Assembly: GCA_011800155.1 (NCBI GenBank)
Contig: CM022369.1
Span: forward strand, 1,240,001 to 1,304,000
Direction: 5' to 3'
DNA: 64,000 bases
Source: Flammulina velutipes
Lineage: Eukaryota > Basidiomycota > Agaricomycetes > Agaricales > Physalacriaceae
In this document: positions 11,400-22,282 of the stretch, one piece after another
Numbering within the stretch: position 1 is the first letter of the stretch
Layout: every line of letters starts with the position of its first letter
Translations under genes and position numbers: made by a program
The notes under the pieces: generated by a model
What the model saw: the letters and a program-made list of their open reading frames with translations, nothing else
Database searches by the model: none
What the model was told of the DNA's origin: nothing

Positions 11400-13668
11400 C
11401 TAGAGACTTGGAGTAAGCCTATAAAACAGTGAGCTAAACATATTCTAGGAAAGATGAAAGATGGTTGCACGTACCAGTCGTATTTTATCAAGTCATCCGC
11501 GTTCACGATGGACGCAGCAATTAGGTCTCGAGCTTCCAGCCAAACCCACACCTTCAAGAATGCTCCAACATCCTCTTGAGGTATATCCTTATTCATCCCA
11601 TCCCGCGACGCCATCTGTCCGCCCAGTTGTCGTAGAATCGGCAACGCGCTCTTGAACAAGTCGAGACCAGGATCCAACTGCCGCCCAATACCCTCCAACA
11701 GCAAAATCGAAATGACAGTGTTGACAAAATCGCCCTCCATCTTGACATGGTGTTTCCGCACGCTCTTCAACACATCCGTCAAGACATCTGAGATTTTGAT
11801 TTGCCCGAGAGAGAACGTCTTGCGCTTGACGGTGAGCACAAGGTGCTGCATCTTGAGCGCAAATGTCTCAGTGTCGATGGCCAGCTCTGGTGTACGGCAC
11901 CGCTCGACCATAAGTTGGCCAGTACGGTACCCGTCAAATTCCGCCATAGCGCGGAACAGGTCGAGGAAGTTGGTCCGGTTCTTGGCGGAGAGAGTGGTGA
12001 CAAGCCCAGCGTCAATGAGTACGACTTCAGGCATGTAGCCGTCTTCGTAGAGGGCCGACATCTCATTCAGCCATGCTGGTCGGTCATTCGCAATGCCGCG
12101 CAACATCGAGACGATTTGAGACGATTCCGAAAAATCGGGCACCATCACAGCAACGTCCTTTGCCTTCTTCTCAGAAGGGAATATGAAAGCGCGTAGAGAC
12201 TGGTACATGTTCTTCAGTAGAAGACGTGTTGTCGGAGGTTTGGTGAACTTGATCATGATATTGCCTGGATGTAAGTCCGAATGCACGAAGTTGTCCAAGA
12301 GAAGCATGTTCTACAGTATGTTTAGTACGGAGGGACATGAAAACGATGATATCGATACTGACCAGGAAAGCATCTAAGCCCACTGTGGCCATCTGTTCAT
12401 CGTAAGGACCACCTCCGTTCTTGAGGAACAGCTCTAAGGGCAATGCGTCCTGAAACTCCTCCACTAAAAGGTCGGTCGTCGACCAGACTTTCAAAGGCCG
12501 TGGGAAAGTGACTGGGACCTTTCGAGGCGCAAAATTGGCTTCAAAGGTTAGCAGATTCTCCGCTTCGTGACGTAGGTCGAGCTGTTGGAACATCATCGAC
12601 CCAAACGCGTCGACCTCCTCCGGAAGTGAGATCCATTGCATTCCCGGAAACAAGGTGATGAAATGCGCGAAGAAGCTCATGATTGAGAGGTCACGCGAGA
12701 TAGTTTTGGCTACGTGAGGATGCAGAACCTTGATGGCGACTGCGGCGGTAGGAGCAGATGGAGGAGAGTCTTGAAGAAGGGAAGGAGGGATAACGTCTGC
12801 GCCTAGTGTCTTTCTGTGTCGGCGGGGGCCAAGATATGAAGGGGGAATGAGGTCTTTCTTCAAGACTGCACGATAGACTTGCGCAATGGCACCAGTGCCT
12901 ATCGGTATCTCGTCGAATTCCTCGAACACTTCTTCGAAAGGCCGCCTAAAGACATCGGAGATGACTTTTTTGGTATGGCGGATGGAGTGAGGTTGTCCTT
13001 GGGAATGGAGTTGACCGAGTCGTTCACATAGATGAGAGGGAAACAGGTCTGCTCGAGAGCCTGCCCATTGTGCCAACTGAGATGCAGAGTTAGGTGGGGA
13101 GTTAGAATAAAGTCACGAAATATACCTTTATGAAAGTAGGCCCGGCTGCTTGCATCTTGGTGACTAGGTACTTGTACCACCATACTGCGCCCCATCTATC
13201 GCCATTCAGACGCCTTTCCGGTTTTCCGACGAGGAGCATTGGACTAGTGAGGAGAACCGGAAGGAAGAGAGTCACGAGAGTTAGGAAGCGTTGTGCAGTT
13301 CGAATCGGCTCCCATATCTTGGTGAGAAAGAATGTCTTTAGGCGATGGAAAATCTTGAGATCCAACTCTGCAGGGGAGTATACTGTCGGGGTGAGGGCAT
13401 TTCTTTCCGGATGGCATGGAATTATGGTCGGGGAAGAGAAGAGACCTGGGAGAAATGATTTCTGCTCTGGAGTAAGAAACAACGTAAGGCCGCCTGCTAC
13501 TGGCACCACCCAAAGCGTTCTCCGACTCCAGAAGGAGAAGCGAGGTTTTGGGGTGTGTGAAAAGAAGGAGGGATACGCCGTGTGTCGTGACCAGTTTGAT
13601 GCATATCTGGGCCGAGGATTGGAGAAGAGAGGTCGTGCTTTGGTAGCAGACCTGCGAATGAGAGACAT
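11400..13668 (-). CDS. MCP2: Mitochondrial UbiB/ABC1-family protein, MCP2/CQD2-like
   Basis: An atypical kinase-like protein of the UbiB (ADCK) family; the Mcp2/Cqd2 branch (ADCK2-like) sits in the mitochondrial inner membrane and affects lipid and coenzyme Q homeostasis. The ATG at 13668 starts a basic presequence (MSLIRRSATKARPLFSNPRP) followed by a membrane segment (TLWVVPVAGGLTLFL). Family motifs appear in order: GPTFIK joined to LAQWAGSRADLFP (the KxGQ-type element, here KLAQ), IGTGAIAQVYRA (nucleotide loop), AVAIKVLHP (lysine), MFQQLDLRHEAENL, VHSDLHPGNIMI (catalytic loop) and VLIDAGLVT (metal-binding DxG-like). The last exon adds LTPSL after a GTACGT intron, with TAG at 11400. Three or four exons. 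It is divergent from glycogenin (325 bp) and convergent with MAU2 (259 bp). Confidence 0.85.
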
Positions 13669-13993
13669 GGCAATTGGCGCTACCGCGTAGGCATTGGTGG
13701 TGGTTTTGGTGAGAGACGTCACGGCGAGTTTGATGTCAATGATCATGACATTGACTATGTATTGAAGCGGGCGAAATTCCTTATGCATATGGTACACATT
13801 AAGCAGGAAGTAGAGCTGTCGTTCCATACTGCATTTCAGTGTCTTCTATGCGTCTTTCCGCCAATGAATTGTGGATTTAATCGACTAATTGAAATTACCC
13901 AAGAAGGCCAGGGCCAGGGCCGATTTTGACTGAACTTTTCCTTGGTCTCTTAAAGTCATCTGAGCCGACTAGCTCCCTTCGTTCTCGACGTCC

Positions 13994-16900
13994 ATGGCTC
14001 TCCCGTATGCCTTTGTGACGCTCCTGACGTCGGATTTCTATCTGCCAGGCGCTCTGGCGTTGGCCGCTGCGCTCAGAGACATCCATCCCTCTCCGTCAGT
14101 CGAACCAGAAGTCGACTTTCAGACCGTCTGCATCGTCACTCCAGAGACACTGGACATATCGACCATCAAGCTTCTGAGGAGGACCTTCGACGTCGTTGTC
14201 GGTGTCGAGCTCATAACACAGGAGGACGACAAAGGCCTGCAGCTGCTCGGTGAGATATATTTCTGTCGGCGTCCTGTTCCCCATGATACGCGTCTACGAC
14301 GGCTGCTGTGGAGTCTATCTATCATCCACCTCAAGTGACTGGGAGCTGGATATACAAGACGCGTCCTCGGCCCCATGATCCATATCGAGTCTGGATGTGG
14401 GGTTACGGAACTCCAGCTATGCTCCGCAGAACTGTGCCCGGTATCGGATAGCTGAATATATGCTAATAATTCTTCGCTTTCTAGGTCGTCCAGACTTGTA
14501 TACTGTCCTTACCAAGCTGCACGTCTTTCGTTTGACGCAATACGCCAAGATCATCTTCCTCGATGCCGATGTTCTTCCCATCCGTCCTCTCTCTCATCTT
14601 TTCACTCTTCCCCACGAATTCTCTGCCGTTCCCGATGTGGGTTGGCCAGATATATTCAACTCTGGTGTTATGGTCCTATCTCCGGCTGAAGACAAGTTCA
14701 CGGAACTCAACTCTCTCCTCAAATCAAGAGGCTCATGGGACGGCGGGGACCAAGGCATCTTGAATGAGTGGAGAGGTGGTGACTGGAACCGTCTTAGCTT
14801 CGTTTACAACACAACTCCCACAGCCGCGTACACGTAAGTCGTATCAGAATCTTCTTTTGTCCCACGTCCTAACCTTATTGGCAGTTATGCGCCCGCGTAT
14901 GAGCGATTTGGATCTCAAATAAAGGCCATTCATTTCATTGGACCAAACAAACCGTGGAATTCAATTCCGCATCGCGCACCATTTTCAGGCGACCAGAGCT
15001 TTTCTGCAACTTCTAGTGCAGTCTACGATTTCAACTCATTGCTTGATCGGTGGTTCGCAGTCTATGATAAACACTACAGGTCGAAAAGCATCATACCAGA
15101 GTCTGAATTCGCTGTTCGAAAATATGTTGCCGCTTGGGACGCACAAACAGGGACAGGCGCCGCACTTGTCTCCATCGCCGACCAACAGGGTGGAGGTCCT
15201 AGCGCAGTCCTAGGTCTCGAAGACCTCCGGCGTTTGGCGATCGAGGGGATGAGTGCTGCAGGCCATTCAGGGGGAAACCAATCTGGTGAAGGTGAATACA
15301 GAAGCCTTCCTCTGGAGGGCCGTGTTGATTTGATGGCGCCGCAGGGGGCGGCGCCTTCCCACGCATCTCAACCTACGCATCATGAACCAAGCGTCGAGCA
15401 CCCAACTCCAGATACCACACCTGTGGCTCGCCACCATAACCTTCCCATTCCAGGACCAGATGAGTTTCCACCAAACTCTCATCCACAGCCGGTCCCTTTG
15501 CCTTCGCATACTCCAGCCCATGAGGCAGGATATCCATCTACTGTCCAGGAGAGTACTCCTTCTCAACCCACGATCCATCAGACAGCCGCCGCTCATCCCC
15601 CTGTTACTCAATCCCATCATGAATCTACTGGTCTACAACAACAGCATTATCACCATCAAGAGCCATATCGCCCTTCTTCACCTCCGAAAATGGCATGGAA
15701 TCCCGCTATCGAACCGCCTCCAAATACTGCTCCCACTCTGAACGCTTTCCCGTCAGACACCTATTTTCCTAATGTTTGGGACCAACCGCCCAGTCGTGTT
15801 CATGATCAGTCCATCCAGTATCAGAGTCGTAGTCCTTCTTCACCAACCCCTGCACCGTCTGCATTTTTTGAGCCTCCCCCAGTCCCCGACATTCCTCAGC
15901 AGTTACGCCACCAAGGTCATTACCGAAATGTGACAGGCGATGAGAACCACGATTCTTCCCCAAGCCCTGACCCGACGAAAGTGAAAGCCGTCTTTCCTTG
16001 GGAGGAACAGAAACGTCACCGACCAGGACGTGTCTTCCCTACGTATGATCCCCCGTCGCCGTCTCAGTTCTTGAGTCCCGAGCCCCAATCTTCGCCGCTT
16101 GTTCAATCCCCTCCTGCGCCTGCTTCTCAGCCACTTTCGCCTCTACAGGGTCTGCCATTCTCTTTGACTTATGCAAATGCTTGGGACACTGTTCCCAGCA
16201 TCCAAAAATACGCCAACAGGCTCGTACGGCCGCCTCAGCCTCCTCCTCTAGCACCACCGTTTGATAGTAAAGATTGGAAAAAGCGAGGTGGTGGTCGCAG
16301 TTGGGATGAGCGTACTGAGGCGAGCAGCCGTGATGGAGATGATGAGGATGAAGGAGAGGATGAAGAAGAGTCGCGCCATCCTGGCCGTTGGACTGATGAC
16401 AGCGACAACGAAAGCTCGACAAATCAAAGTCGCTCACGGGGATCCTCGGTGTCTTCTAGCTACGCAATCAAAGGGAAAAAGAAAGAATACCGCGTACGTG
16501 GCGTTCAGACTATCTCTCCCGTTATGCGTAGCCAGGGTGTTCAAGTTGCTATTGCTACACAGCCGACGCGAAACCAAAGGCCCAGCGCTATCCCGCTACC
16601 CGCTACTGTCAATCAAGTGAGCGGCGGGGCGGATGTATCGATGACGACCGCCTTCCCGTCCCCTTCGGGAGGTTCTCCAAGAGAATTCGTCTTTCCTGAT
16701 GCGCCGGCAACGGTTCGCCCTGCCGCAGTCAGTACTCCCCCTCCCAGAGCTAGACGGGATACTGATAGCTCATCTATCACACGTCAGTCATCCAACGATG
16801 GTTCTTCGCTAGCCTCCCCACCGTCGTCTACGGGCCCACTGTCACCGCCAGAGGGACAGTCGCTTCCCGAACTGCCGCCTGTTAGGAAACCAGCTGGTCG

Positions 16901-17021
16901 TGTTTTCGATCCCGCTCGCGGCATCGAGTTATTCAAGCGCGGATCAGAGGAAGTTCTCGCGCGGTTCCTCAAGATGAGTTCATGGGAGGAAGACCCTACT
17001 CAAGCTCAAGCTACCCACTAA
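13994..17021 (+). CDS. GLG1: Glycogenin (GT8 self-glucosylating primer of glycogen)
   Basis: The enzyme starts glycogen synthesis by transferring glucose from UDP-glucose to its own tyrosine in the cytosol. Exon 1 (13994-14249) carries the nucleotide-sugar fold start MALPYAFVTLLTSDFYLPGA. After a 235-nt intron come LYTVLTKLHVFRLTQYAKII, the DxD metal motif in FLDADVLPIRPL, FNSGVMVLSPAE, WDGGDQGILNEW and, after a 51-nt intron, IKAIHFIGPNKPWNSIP. The C-terminal half (about 15,250-17,000) is a long low-complexity, Pro/Ser-rich region. It contains fungal glycogenin tail motifs: VFPWEEQKRHRPGRVFP, NAWDTVPSIQKYANRLV, and the end motif GRVFDPARGIELFKRGSEEV followed by WEED, of the kind that binds glycogen synthase. 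Which paralogue of GLG1/GLG2 this matches cannot be said. Confidence 0.93.
14250..14484 (+). other. Long first intron of glycogenin
   Basis: It runs from GTGAGA to TTTCTAG. At 235 nt it is four to five times longer than most introns here. Inside, I see only spurious short ORFs and a branch-like GCTAATA near its end; nothing else is recognised. Confidence 0.8.
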
Positions 17022-17909
17022 TTAATTGTTCGTTTTCGTTTTTTATTCGCTATAAATATTGAGTTTCAGACTCATTCACGCTCCTTTTTCGTTTACTGAA
17101 AACCCCACACTCACACTCTCACTCATTCCATTTGCACGCTATGTCCTTTATCGCACTGGTATCCTCACTTTTTAGGACCTTTCTTCCATTTGGTTTCGGC
17201 TTTACCCCCACGGGCACTCACTGCTTGCGCTTTTGTCGTCGTGTTTCATTTTTAGAGACGGTAACTGTACTGTTGTAGTACTGTCGAGGCTAGGCTCTAG
17301 ATACCCCTCATGTTTGTTTGTGTATGCTGTACGTCGCAACAATCTGTTTTGTACCACCCGTGGTACTTATATGTATCGCTGGCTCAGTTGATGGAGAACT
17401 GTATCAATTGCTGTGCAGAAGGCAAAGAACGACGACGAGTACGACTTGCGTTGCACCTCACGATATCATTCGGACAAGGCTAAGTACCCGATATTCGCGC
17501 GGTGAAATAGCAGCTACTAGCTCAGGTCGATAGTACATATATACATCGTATTGAAAGGGCATGGAGGCGACCTAGTAATCAGCTCTTCATAGATTCGCTT
17601 AAACGACTTCCTCGATAGCAAGGCCTAGGTGTATCACAGCTGTCGATCTCTTGACTCGGTGAAAACTGGTAGTACTAAGTGGAAGAAAAGGGGACTTGCT
17701 CGGGATCACCGTAAATTGATCCGCGTGGTGCGCTCTTAGAATCTTACGCCGACGGTCAACGTTCAACGCTCAACGATCAGCGTTCTAAGCTGCGAGGTTC
17801 TTATATCCACTCGGTCTGTCGGATTGGCTTTGTTTTCTCTCGCATGCTGCGGCTTTCGACCTCTATCGTCACCCCTTGCAACATACGTACTAGTCAATTT
17901 CCCTTTACC
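17022..17909. promoter_or_regulatory. Intergenic region: glycogenin 3' end and APN1 promoter
   Basis: No gene is seen in these 888 bp. The left part is T-rich and likely holds the glycogenin 3' UTR. The right part is upstream of APN1 and contains a four-copy heptamer repeat at 17756-17783. An in-frame upstream ATG for APN1 lies at 17844. Confidence 0.6.
17756..17783 (+). repeat. Four tandem heptamers TCAACGN in the APN1 promoter
   Basis: The copies are TCAACGT, TCAACGC, TCAACGA and TCAGCGT, directly adjacent. They end 60 bp before the upstream ATG (17844) and 126 bp before the main ATG (17910). The position suggests a regulatory element, but no known factor is assigned. Confidence 0.6.
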
Positions 17910-19610
17910 ATGGTCAAGACGCGCAGACTTAGCTCAGAGCCCACCGAAAGCCCACCCACTAAAAGGGCTCGGACAAAGAAGATAAAAACACTAGATGGTT
18001 CGTTTCTCATGTGCAAGCTAGCACGAGCTTATGGTGTACTTCAGAACCCTTGAGACCCAGAATAGTAAGCCCTTGGAAGCTAGGCGCGCATGTCTCTGCT
18101 GCCGGTGGCGTCGAGAACGCTGTCACCAATGCTGTCGCTATTGGGTCCGTATCCTCTTCCATGCTCGAACAATACATCAAAGAAATTCTGAAGAATATAA
18201 CAGGGCTAATGCGTTTGCGCTCTTCTTGAAGTCCCAACGGAAATGGAGCTCACCTGAGATGAAAGAATCATCAATCCTTGCTTTCAAAGAAAGAATGGCG
18301 CAGCATCAGTACGACCCAAAGCATGTTCTTCCACATGGGAGTTATCTCATCAACCTTGGGAATCCCGACGTGTATGTTGAAGCTCTCTATTATTGACCTA
18401 TCAGTGCTGTCCCGTTTACTCATCTTTTTTTCTTTCTAGAGAGAAACGAGAAAAGTCATATCAATGCTTTGTTGATGATTTAAAACGATGCGCCCAGCTA
18501 GGGCTTGTCTTGTACAATTTCCAGTGCGTATTTGGCTCCAACGAAGGGCTTCCACCGGTGGTCTAACAGACCGCAGTCCCGGCTCTACTGTAGGCGAAGC
18601 AACACCCTCCGAGTCTATGGCACATATAGCCGATTCTTTGAACCGGGCGCATAAAGACGAGTCGACAGGCTCAGTAATTACGGTTCTTGAGAATATGGCC
18701 AGCTTTCTCCTTTGTATCTAAATTTCCTTCATTGACCTACGTGCAGGCAGGCGCTGGGAACATCATTGGCGGAGATTTTAGCCACCTCAAAGAGATTATT
18801 GACGGTGTAGACGATAAAACTCGCGTCGGGGTGTGCTTAGACACCTGTAAGTCACTTCTGCTCTCATGCGATTATGGCTTATGCTCAGGAAAAGGTCATA
18901 TGTTTGCTGCAGTACGACATACTTCAACTTTCCATAGAAGTAAGGAACTCATCTCACGTATAGGGATATGACATTAGAACTAAAGAAGGATGGGAGTATG
19001 TCGTTTCCTGAACTCTCAACTTCCACGCCTAATTCGAATATTTATGTCCAGAGAAACAAGTTCGTGCTTTAAATTGTTGGCGCTAAAACGGTCTGATGAA
19101 CATATACAGTGTCGAAGTTTGATACTCAAGTTGGCCTCAACTATCTCAAGGCGATACACCTCAACGACTCCAAAACGACTTTGGCATCTCATCGTGACAG
19201 ACATGAAAACATTGGCATGTTCGTCTTCCGCCGCCTCTCTTCGTCCACATTTCTTGATGCTTACTATCAACAGTGGTCACATCGGATTTGCAGCTTTCCG
19301 CCATATCCTCTCCGACTTGAGAGTTCAGAATATTCCCATTGTACTCGAAACGCCGAGTTTCGAAAAGCCGGTGGTATGGGCTACAGAGATAGAAATGCTT
19401 CAAGAGAACATGCAAGACAGTGATCAACCTGATAAGTGGCTCAACCTATCGAATACGATTTGGGAGACTGTAAAGTCGGTCAGTGGCGACAGCAGTACTC
19501 GGGTCAAGAAACCGGCTGCCAAAAAAGCAACTCGAGGGCGGAAGAAGAAGCGAGCTGAAGATGATAAGGACGAGGACGAGGATGAGGATGAAGAGGGCCT
19601 TTCTCACTAA
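17910..19610 (+). CDS. APN1: AP endonuclease APN1 (endonuclease IV family)
   Basis: A zinc-dependent apurinic/apyrimidinic endonuclease of base-excision repair. All nine expected metal-ligand positions appear in family motifs: [22 protein letters not shown] (joined by splicing), VLENMAG, VCLDTCHMFAAGYD (joined), [20 protein letters not shown] with GHIGF, and IVLETPSF. About ten exons are needed, and the correct joins include GCTATTGG|GTCCGT and GGCAT|GTTCGT. The N-terminus is basic ([15 protein letters not shown]). The C-terminus has a second basic run ([16 protein letters not shown]) and an acidic end, so nuclear import is likely. The ATG at 17910 follows tttacc; an in-frame ATG at 17844 would add 22 residues resembling a mitochondrial presequence. 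Start choice is therefore open. Confidence 0.9.
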
Positions 19611-19886
19611 GATTTGAAACTAGTCTCATTGAAGGTATTTATTGGCAATGGTGATAATGATATGTATACAGTATATGCATGAGAACCGTTGGTAACGTGA
19701 GGTAAGAAATGTAGTAGTAAGTAGATACAGTGGGTCAGTCTAATAAATATGCGAGGGAGGCGGGATGGTTAGCTAGATGATACAATATGAGGATGCTGGA
19801 TGTGTTCTATGGTATAGAATGCGTGTGGAACGGAAGTCCAATGTGGTGGTAGTGGTGATGATGGTGATCTTGAAAAATGTCGTCTT

Positions 19887-20578
19887 CTACAGGTCTATAG
19901 CCACTTCGGCTTGCCAAGTGTTCTCGACCGGGTTCCACAGCGAGGTAAGTACAAGGTGCTGGAACTTGATATGACCGGCCTGCCACTGGACATCGGCAGT
20001 AGCTTCGTATCTAGCTTTCTGAAGGAGGAGTTAGACTCAAGACAAAAACTTGTAGTCTAATTACATGACTTACCTCCAAGTAGCGCATGTACTGTGTAGC
20101 GACGATCCCAGCAAGTTGAGCCCGGGTGATCGGACCGAACTTGGTGTTAATGTCGATATTGCGTACCCACTCAATATGCTCATACCCAGGCCACTACTGA
20201 TAGGTAAGAGAATGGAACAATAGAATAGAAAAATGCACGAACGATTATGTGAAGGGTGATCCTAGGTATTGGGATTTTTGCAAAGACCAAATCATGACCG
20301 CCAGCCATCATGTCAGCCATATCATCGTGTCCACGCATGCAGAGCTCATTCATCGGAATTCCTTGTTGACAGTTTCCTTTGAAATCGAAGTAAATGGGAG
20401 GTTTGGTGTGATTCTTGGACATTGAAGCCTGCCACTTGTTACGAGACATAAAGACAGGTTGAGGGAGACGCTGTCTGTTCGACTTCGAGAAATTGGATAG
20501 AGGAGGGGCGGACAAAGAAGTGAAGGATGAGTGCGCATAGATAGGGACGCCAGGGTGGAGAGGGTTGCTGTAGGTCAT
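19887..20578 (-). CDS. Conserved fungal protein of unknown function (WPGYEHIEW motif)
   Basis: Three exons are supported. Exon 1 begins MTYSNPLHPGVPIYAHSSFT at 20578 and includes GIPMNELCMRGHDDMADMMA and PRITLHI. A GTTCGT...CAGTAG intron joins IIWPGYEHIEWVRNIDINTK, then FGPITRAQLAGIVATQYMRY. A GTAAGT...CTTCAG intron joins KARYEATADVQWQAGHIKFQ and LTSLWNPVENTWQAEVAIDL, then TAG. I recall similar proteins in agaric genomes but no function. There is no signal peptide or membrane segment. The length is about 190 residues. An upstream exon cannot be excluded, because the first ATG follows directly on a possible splice acceptor (CTCAGCAG). Confidence 0.65.
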
Positions 20579-21210
20579 ACCTGCTGAGCCTTGTAGACGA
20601 GAGGGCTGGATGATTAGATGACATTTCCAGAGGCAGAGAGAGCACTTTATTATAGCTGAGGGCTTTGTCTACAATGTCGAAGGGCGCTTGCACGCGCCAT
20701 ATTGTAAAAGTCAATGCAAGCTAGAAAGAGGACCATTGTACGTCGATCAAAGCAAAACAAGTCGGGAGAGATATTTCGATTGTTTTCGCGACATTGAAAG
20801 AGGTCCGCCATTGTAGAAAAGATCATATAGGGCCAAAGGAAAGTGCAAAGACTGAAGCGGGCGCTAGGTGATTATAGAGAGAGTACACCCTTGTTCACAG
20901 TCACAAGGTAACAAAGGCGTTGAATTCCGAAAAAGGAAGTAGGTCGACATCGTTAAACTCCCTTTGCCTAGAGGCCCATTCATGGCCTTTGAAGTGTATA
21001 TAACTGTTTCTCGATCCGATATTATTGACGATACGGCATTGTATTCTAACTATTCCTTTATATTTGGAGATATCATTCAAGCCTTGGAAGTCGAAATTGT
21101 AACTTGCAATGAGAACAAAATCACTCCATTTCACAGTCAAGGTCCGTTCGTAAGAGCGTTACAATTACCTATAGTACACTACTATTTACTATTTCCTCTT
21201 ACCACGTTTA
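20579..21210. other. Intergenic stretch without a recognised gene
   Basis: This 630-bp segment lies upstream of the WPGY protein gene and downstream of the DUF7721 gene, both minus strand. It should hold one promoter and one 3' end. Only short antisense ORFs without family resemblance are present. Confidence 0.5.
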
Positions 21211-22135
21211 CTACTTGGCAAAGCTTTGGGCCTGAACAAAATCAATAACAGCTAATGAGAAGTCGAGGAGGTGCAAATACCATCTTAAACAACTGCCCCA
21301 GACCTCCAGAATCACTGCCTCCAGTGGTAGAGGAACCTCCTCCCATCTTGGACTGGACGAAGAGCTTCATCACGGTCATAGCTGCGCCGTTGACAGCATC
21401 CTGCTTGTTACCAGACGTGGTCCCCCCCGATTTGTCGAAAAGCTTGGAGGCTTCAGCCATAGCAAGACTGATCAACTTGGTTTGGGAGGATCCTCCACCA
21501 GAGGAGCCTGTACTTGAGTCTTTACTGCCAGACGTGAATTGTTTCAAGACCTGAGTGGGGAGTTAGATCGCAATGGATGAGATATGAATTAGATAGTATA
21601 CTTGAAGAGCCGCGGCGCTTCCAAGAGACCTTGCATCGAGTGAGCTGGCTGAATTTTGTTCATATGCCGCCTTGTGAGCTGTCGTGGCGTCCTTCTCGTC
21701 GATTGGCGCATCATGATCTTTCTGTTTTCTGTTAGTATTTGGTATCAAATGCCGATAAACAACTTGCCTTATTGTCCGATAAGAAGGACAACGCAGTGGC
21801 GAAGAGAGACGAGTCTCCCGAACCGTGTGATTGAGCAGTCTTGACGGCCTCATCGCGATCAACTGACATCGGAGACAATCAATGACAATGTCGAAGCGGT
21901 AGGCGGGACGTACTATCAGGAGAGCCTGGCACTGGGGGACTGTTCAGTTCCTGTCCACCTGTCTTGGAGACGTCGGCTAGGCAGCGATGAATACAGCTTG
22001 ACTACGGTAGATCATTGTCATAACACACAACTGCTTTTGTAGGCTTCATAGCCTTGCTTTGCAATATTCATGATGTTATCCTATTGAAGCGTAACTGAGT
22101 GCCGACGAGACGGAAATTTGGTTAGTGCCTACCAT
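21211..22135 (-). CDS. DUF7721 (beta-flanking-type) protein
   Basis: A Gly/Ser-rich fungal protein of a family often labelled beta-flanking protein; its function is unknown. The first coding exon is only the ATG (22135-22133), followed by a GTAGGC intron. Exon 2 then gives DNIMNIAKQGYEAYK, which is the usual family start. Further exons give DIDRDEAVKTAQSHGSGDSS, LFATALSFLSDNK, then after a GC-AG intron (21767-21722) KDHDAPIDEKDATTAHKAAY and SLGSAAALQ, then VLKQFTSG. The core SLAMAEASKLFDKSGG and QDAVNGAAMTVMKLFVQSKM are diagnostic. The last exon reads AQSFAK and stops at 21211. It is divergent from the F-box gene at 22283 with a 147-bp gap. Confidence 0.82.
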
Positions 22136-22282
22136 GGTGATGGTTTAAAAGGAGCAGTGATTGATCAATGCGATGACGGTGCACATCATTCCAGCGCGCG
22201 GCAAAGCGCGTCGCTCACGCACTTGACAGCACCATATGTTGTCCGGCCGGCAACCAGATATCCTTGCTTTCCCCCCATCACC

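Noticed and set aside
12899..13076. Separate protein starting MAQWAGSR
   Set aside because: The codon is TTG and is the first codon of exon 2 of the MCP2-like gene, preceded by a splice acceptor.
13130..13690. 186-residue plus-strand ORF
   Set aside because: It lies wholly antisense to the first exon of the MCP2-like gene, which has presequence and family motifs; the plus frame has no family resemblance.
14397..14484. Separate start of a protein inside the first glycogenin intron
   Set aside because: The frame there only becomes glycogenin-like after the acceptor at 14485; the part before has no conserved residues.
17377..17410. tRNA-like A box (TGGCTCAGTTGATGG)
   Set aside because: No B box with GTTCGANTC follows at the right distance, and no acceptor stem can be paired.
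19215..19275. A GC-AG intron in APN1 at ATTGGCATG
   Set aside because: The donor AT|GTTCGT, three bases further on, gives HENIGIGHIGF in frame with a normal GT.
21211..22282. A-mating-type locus, because the DUF7721 family is sometimes called beta-flanking
   Set aside because: No homeodomain gene and no mitochondrial intermediate peptidase gene are seen nearby; the family name alone is not evidence.
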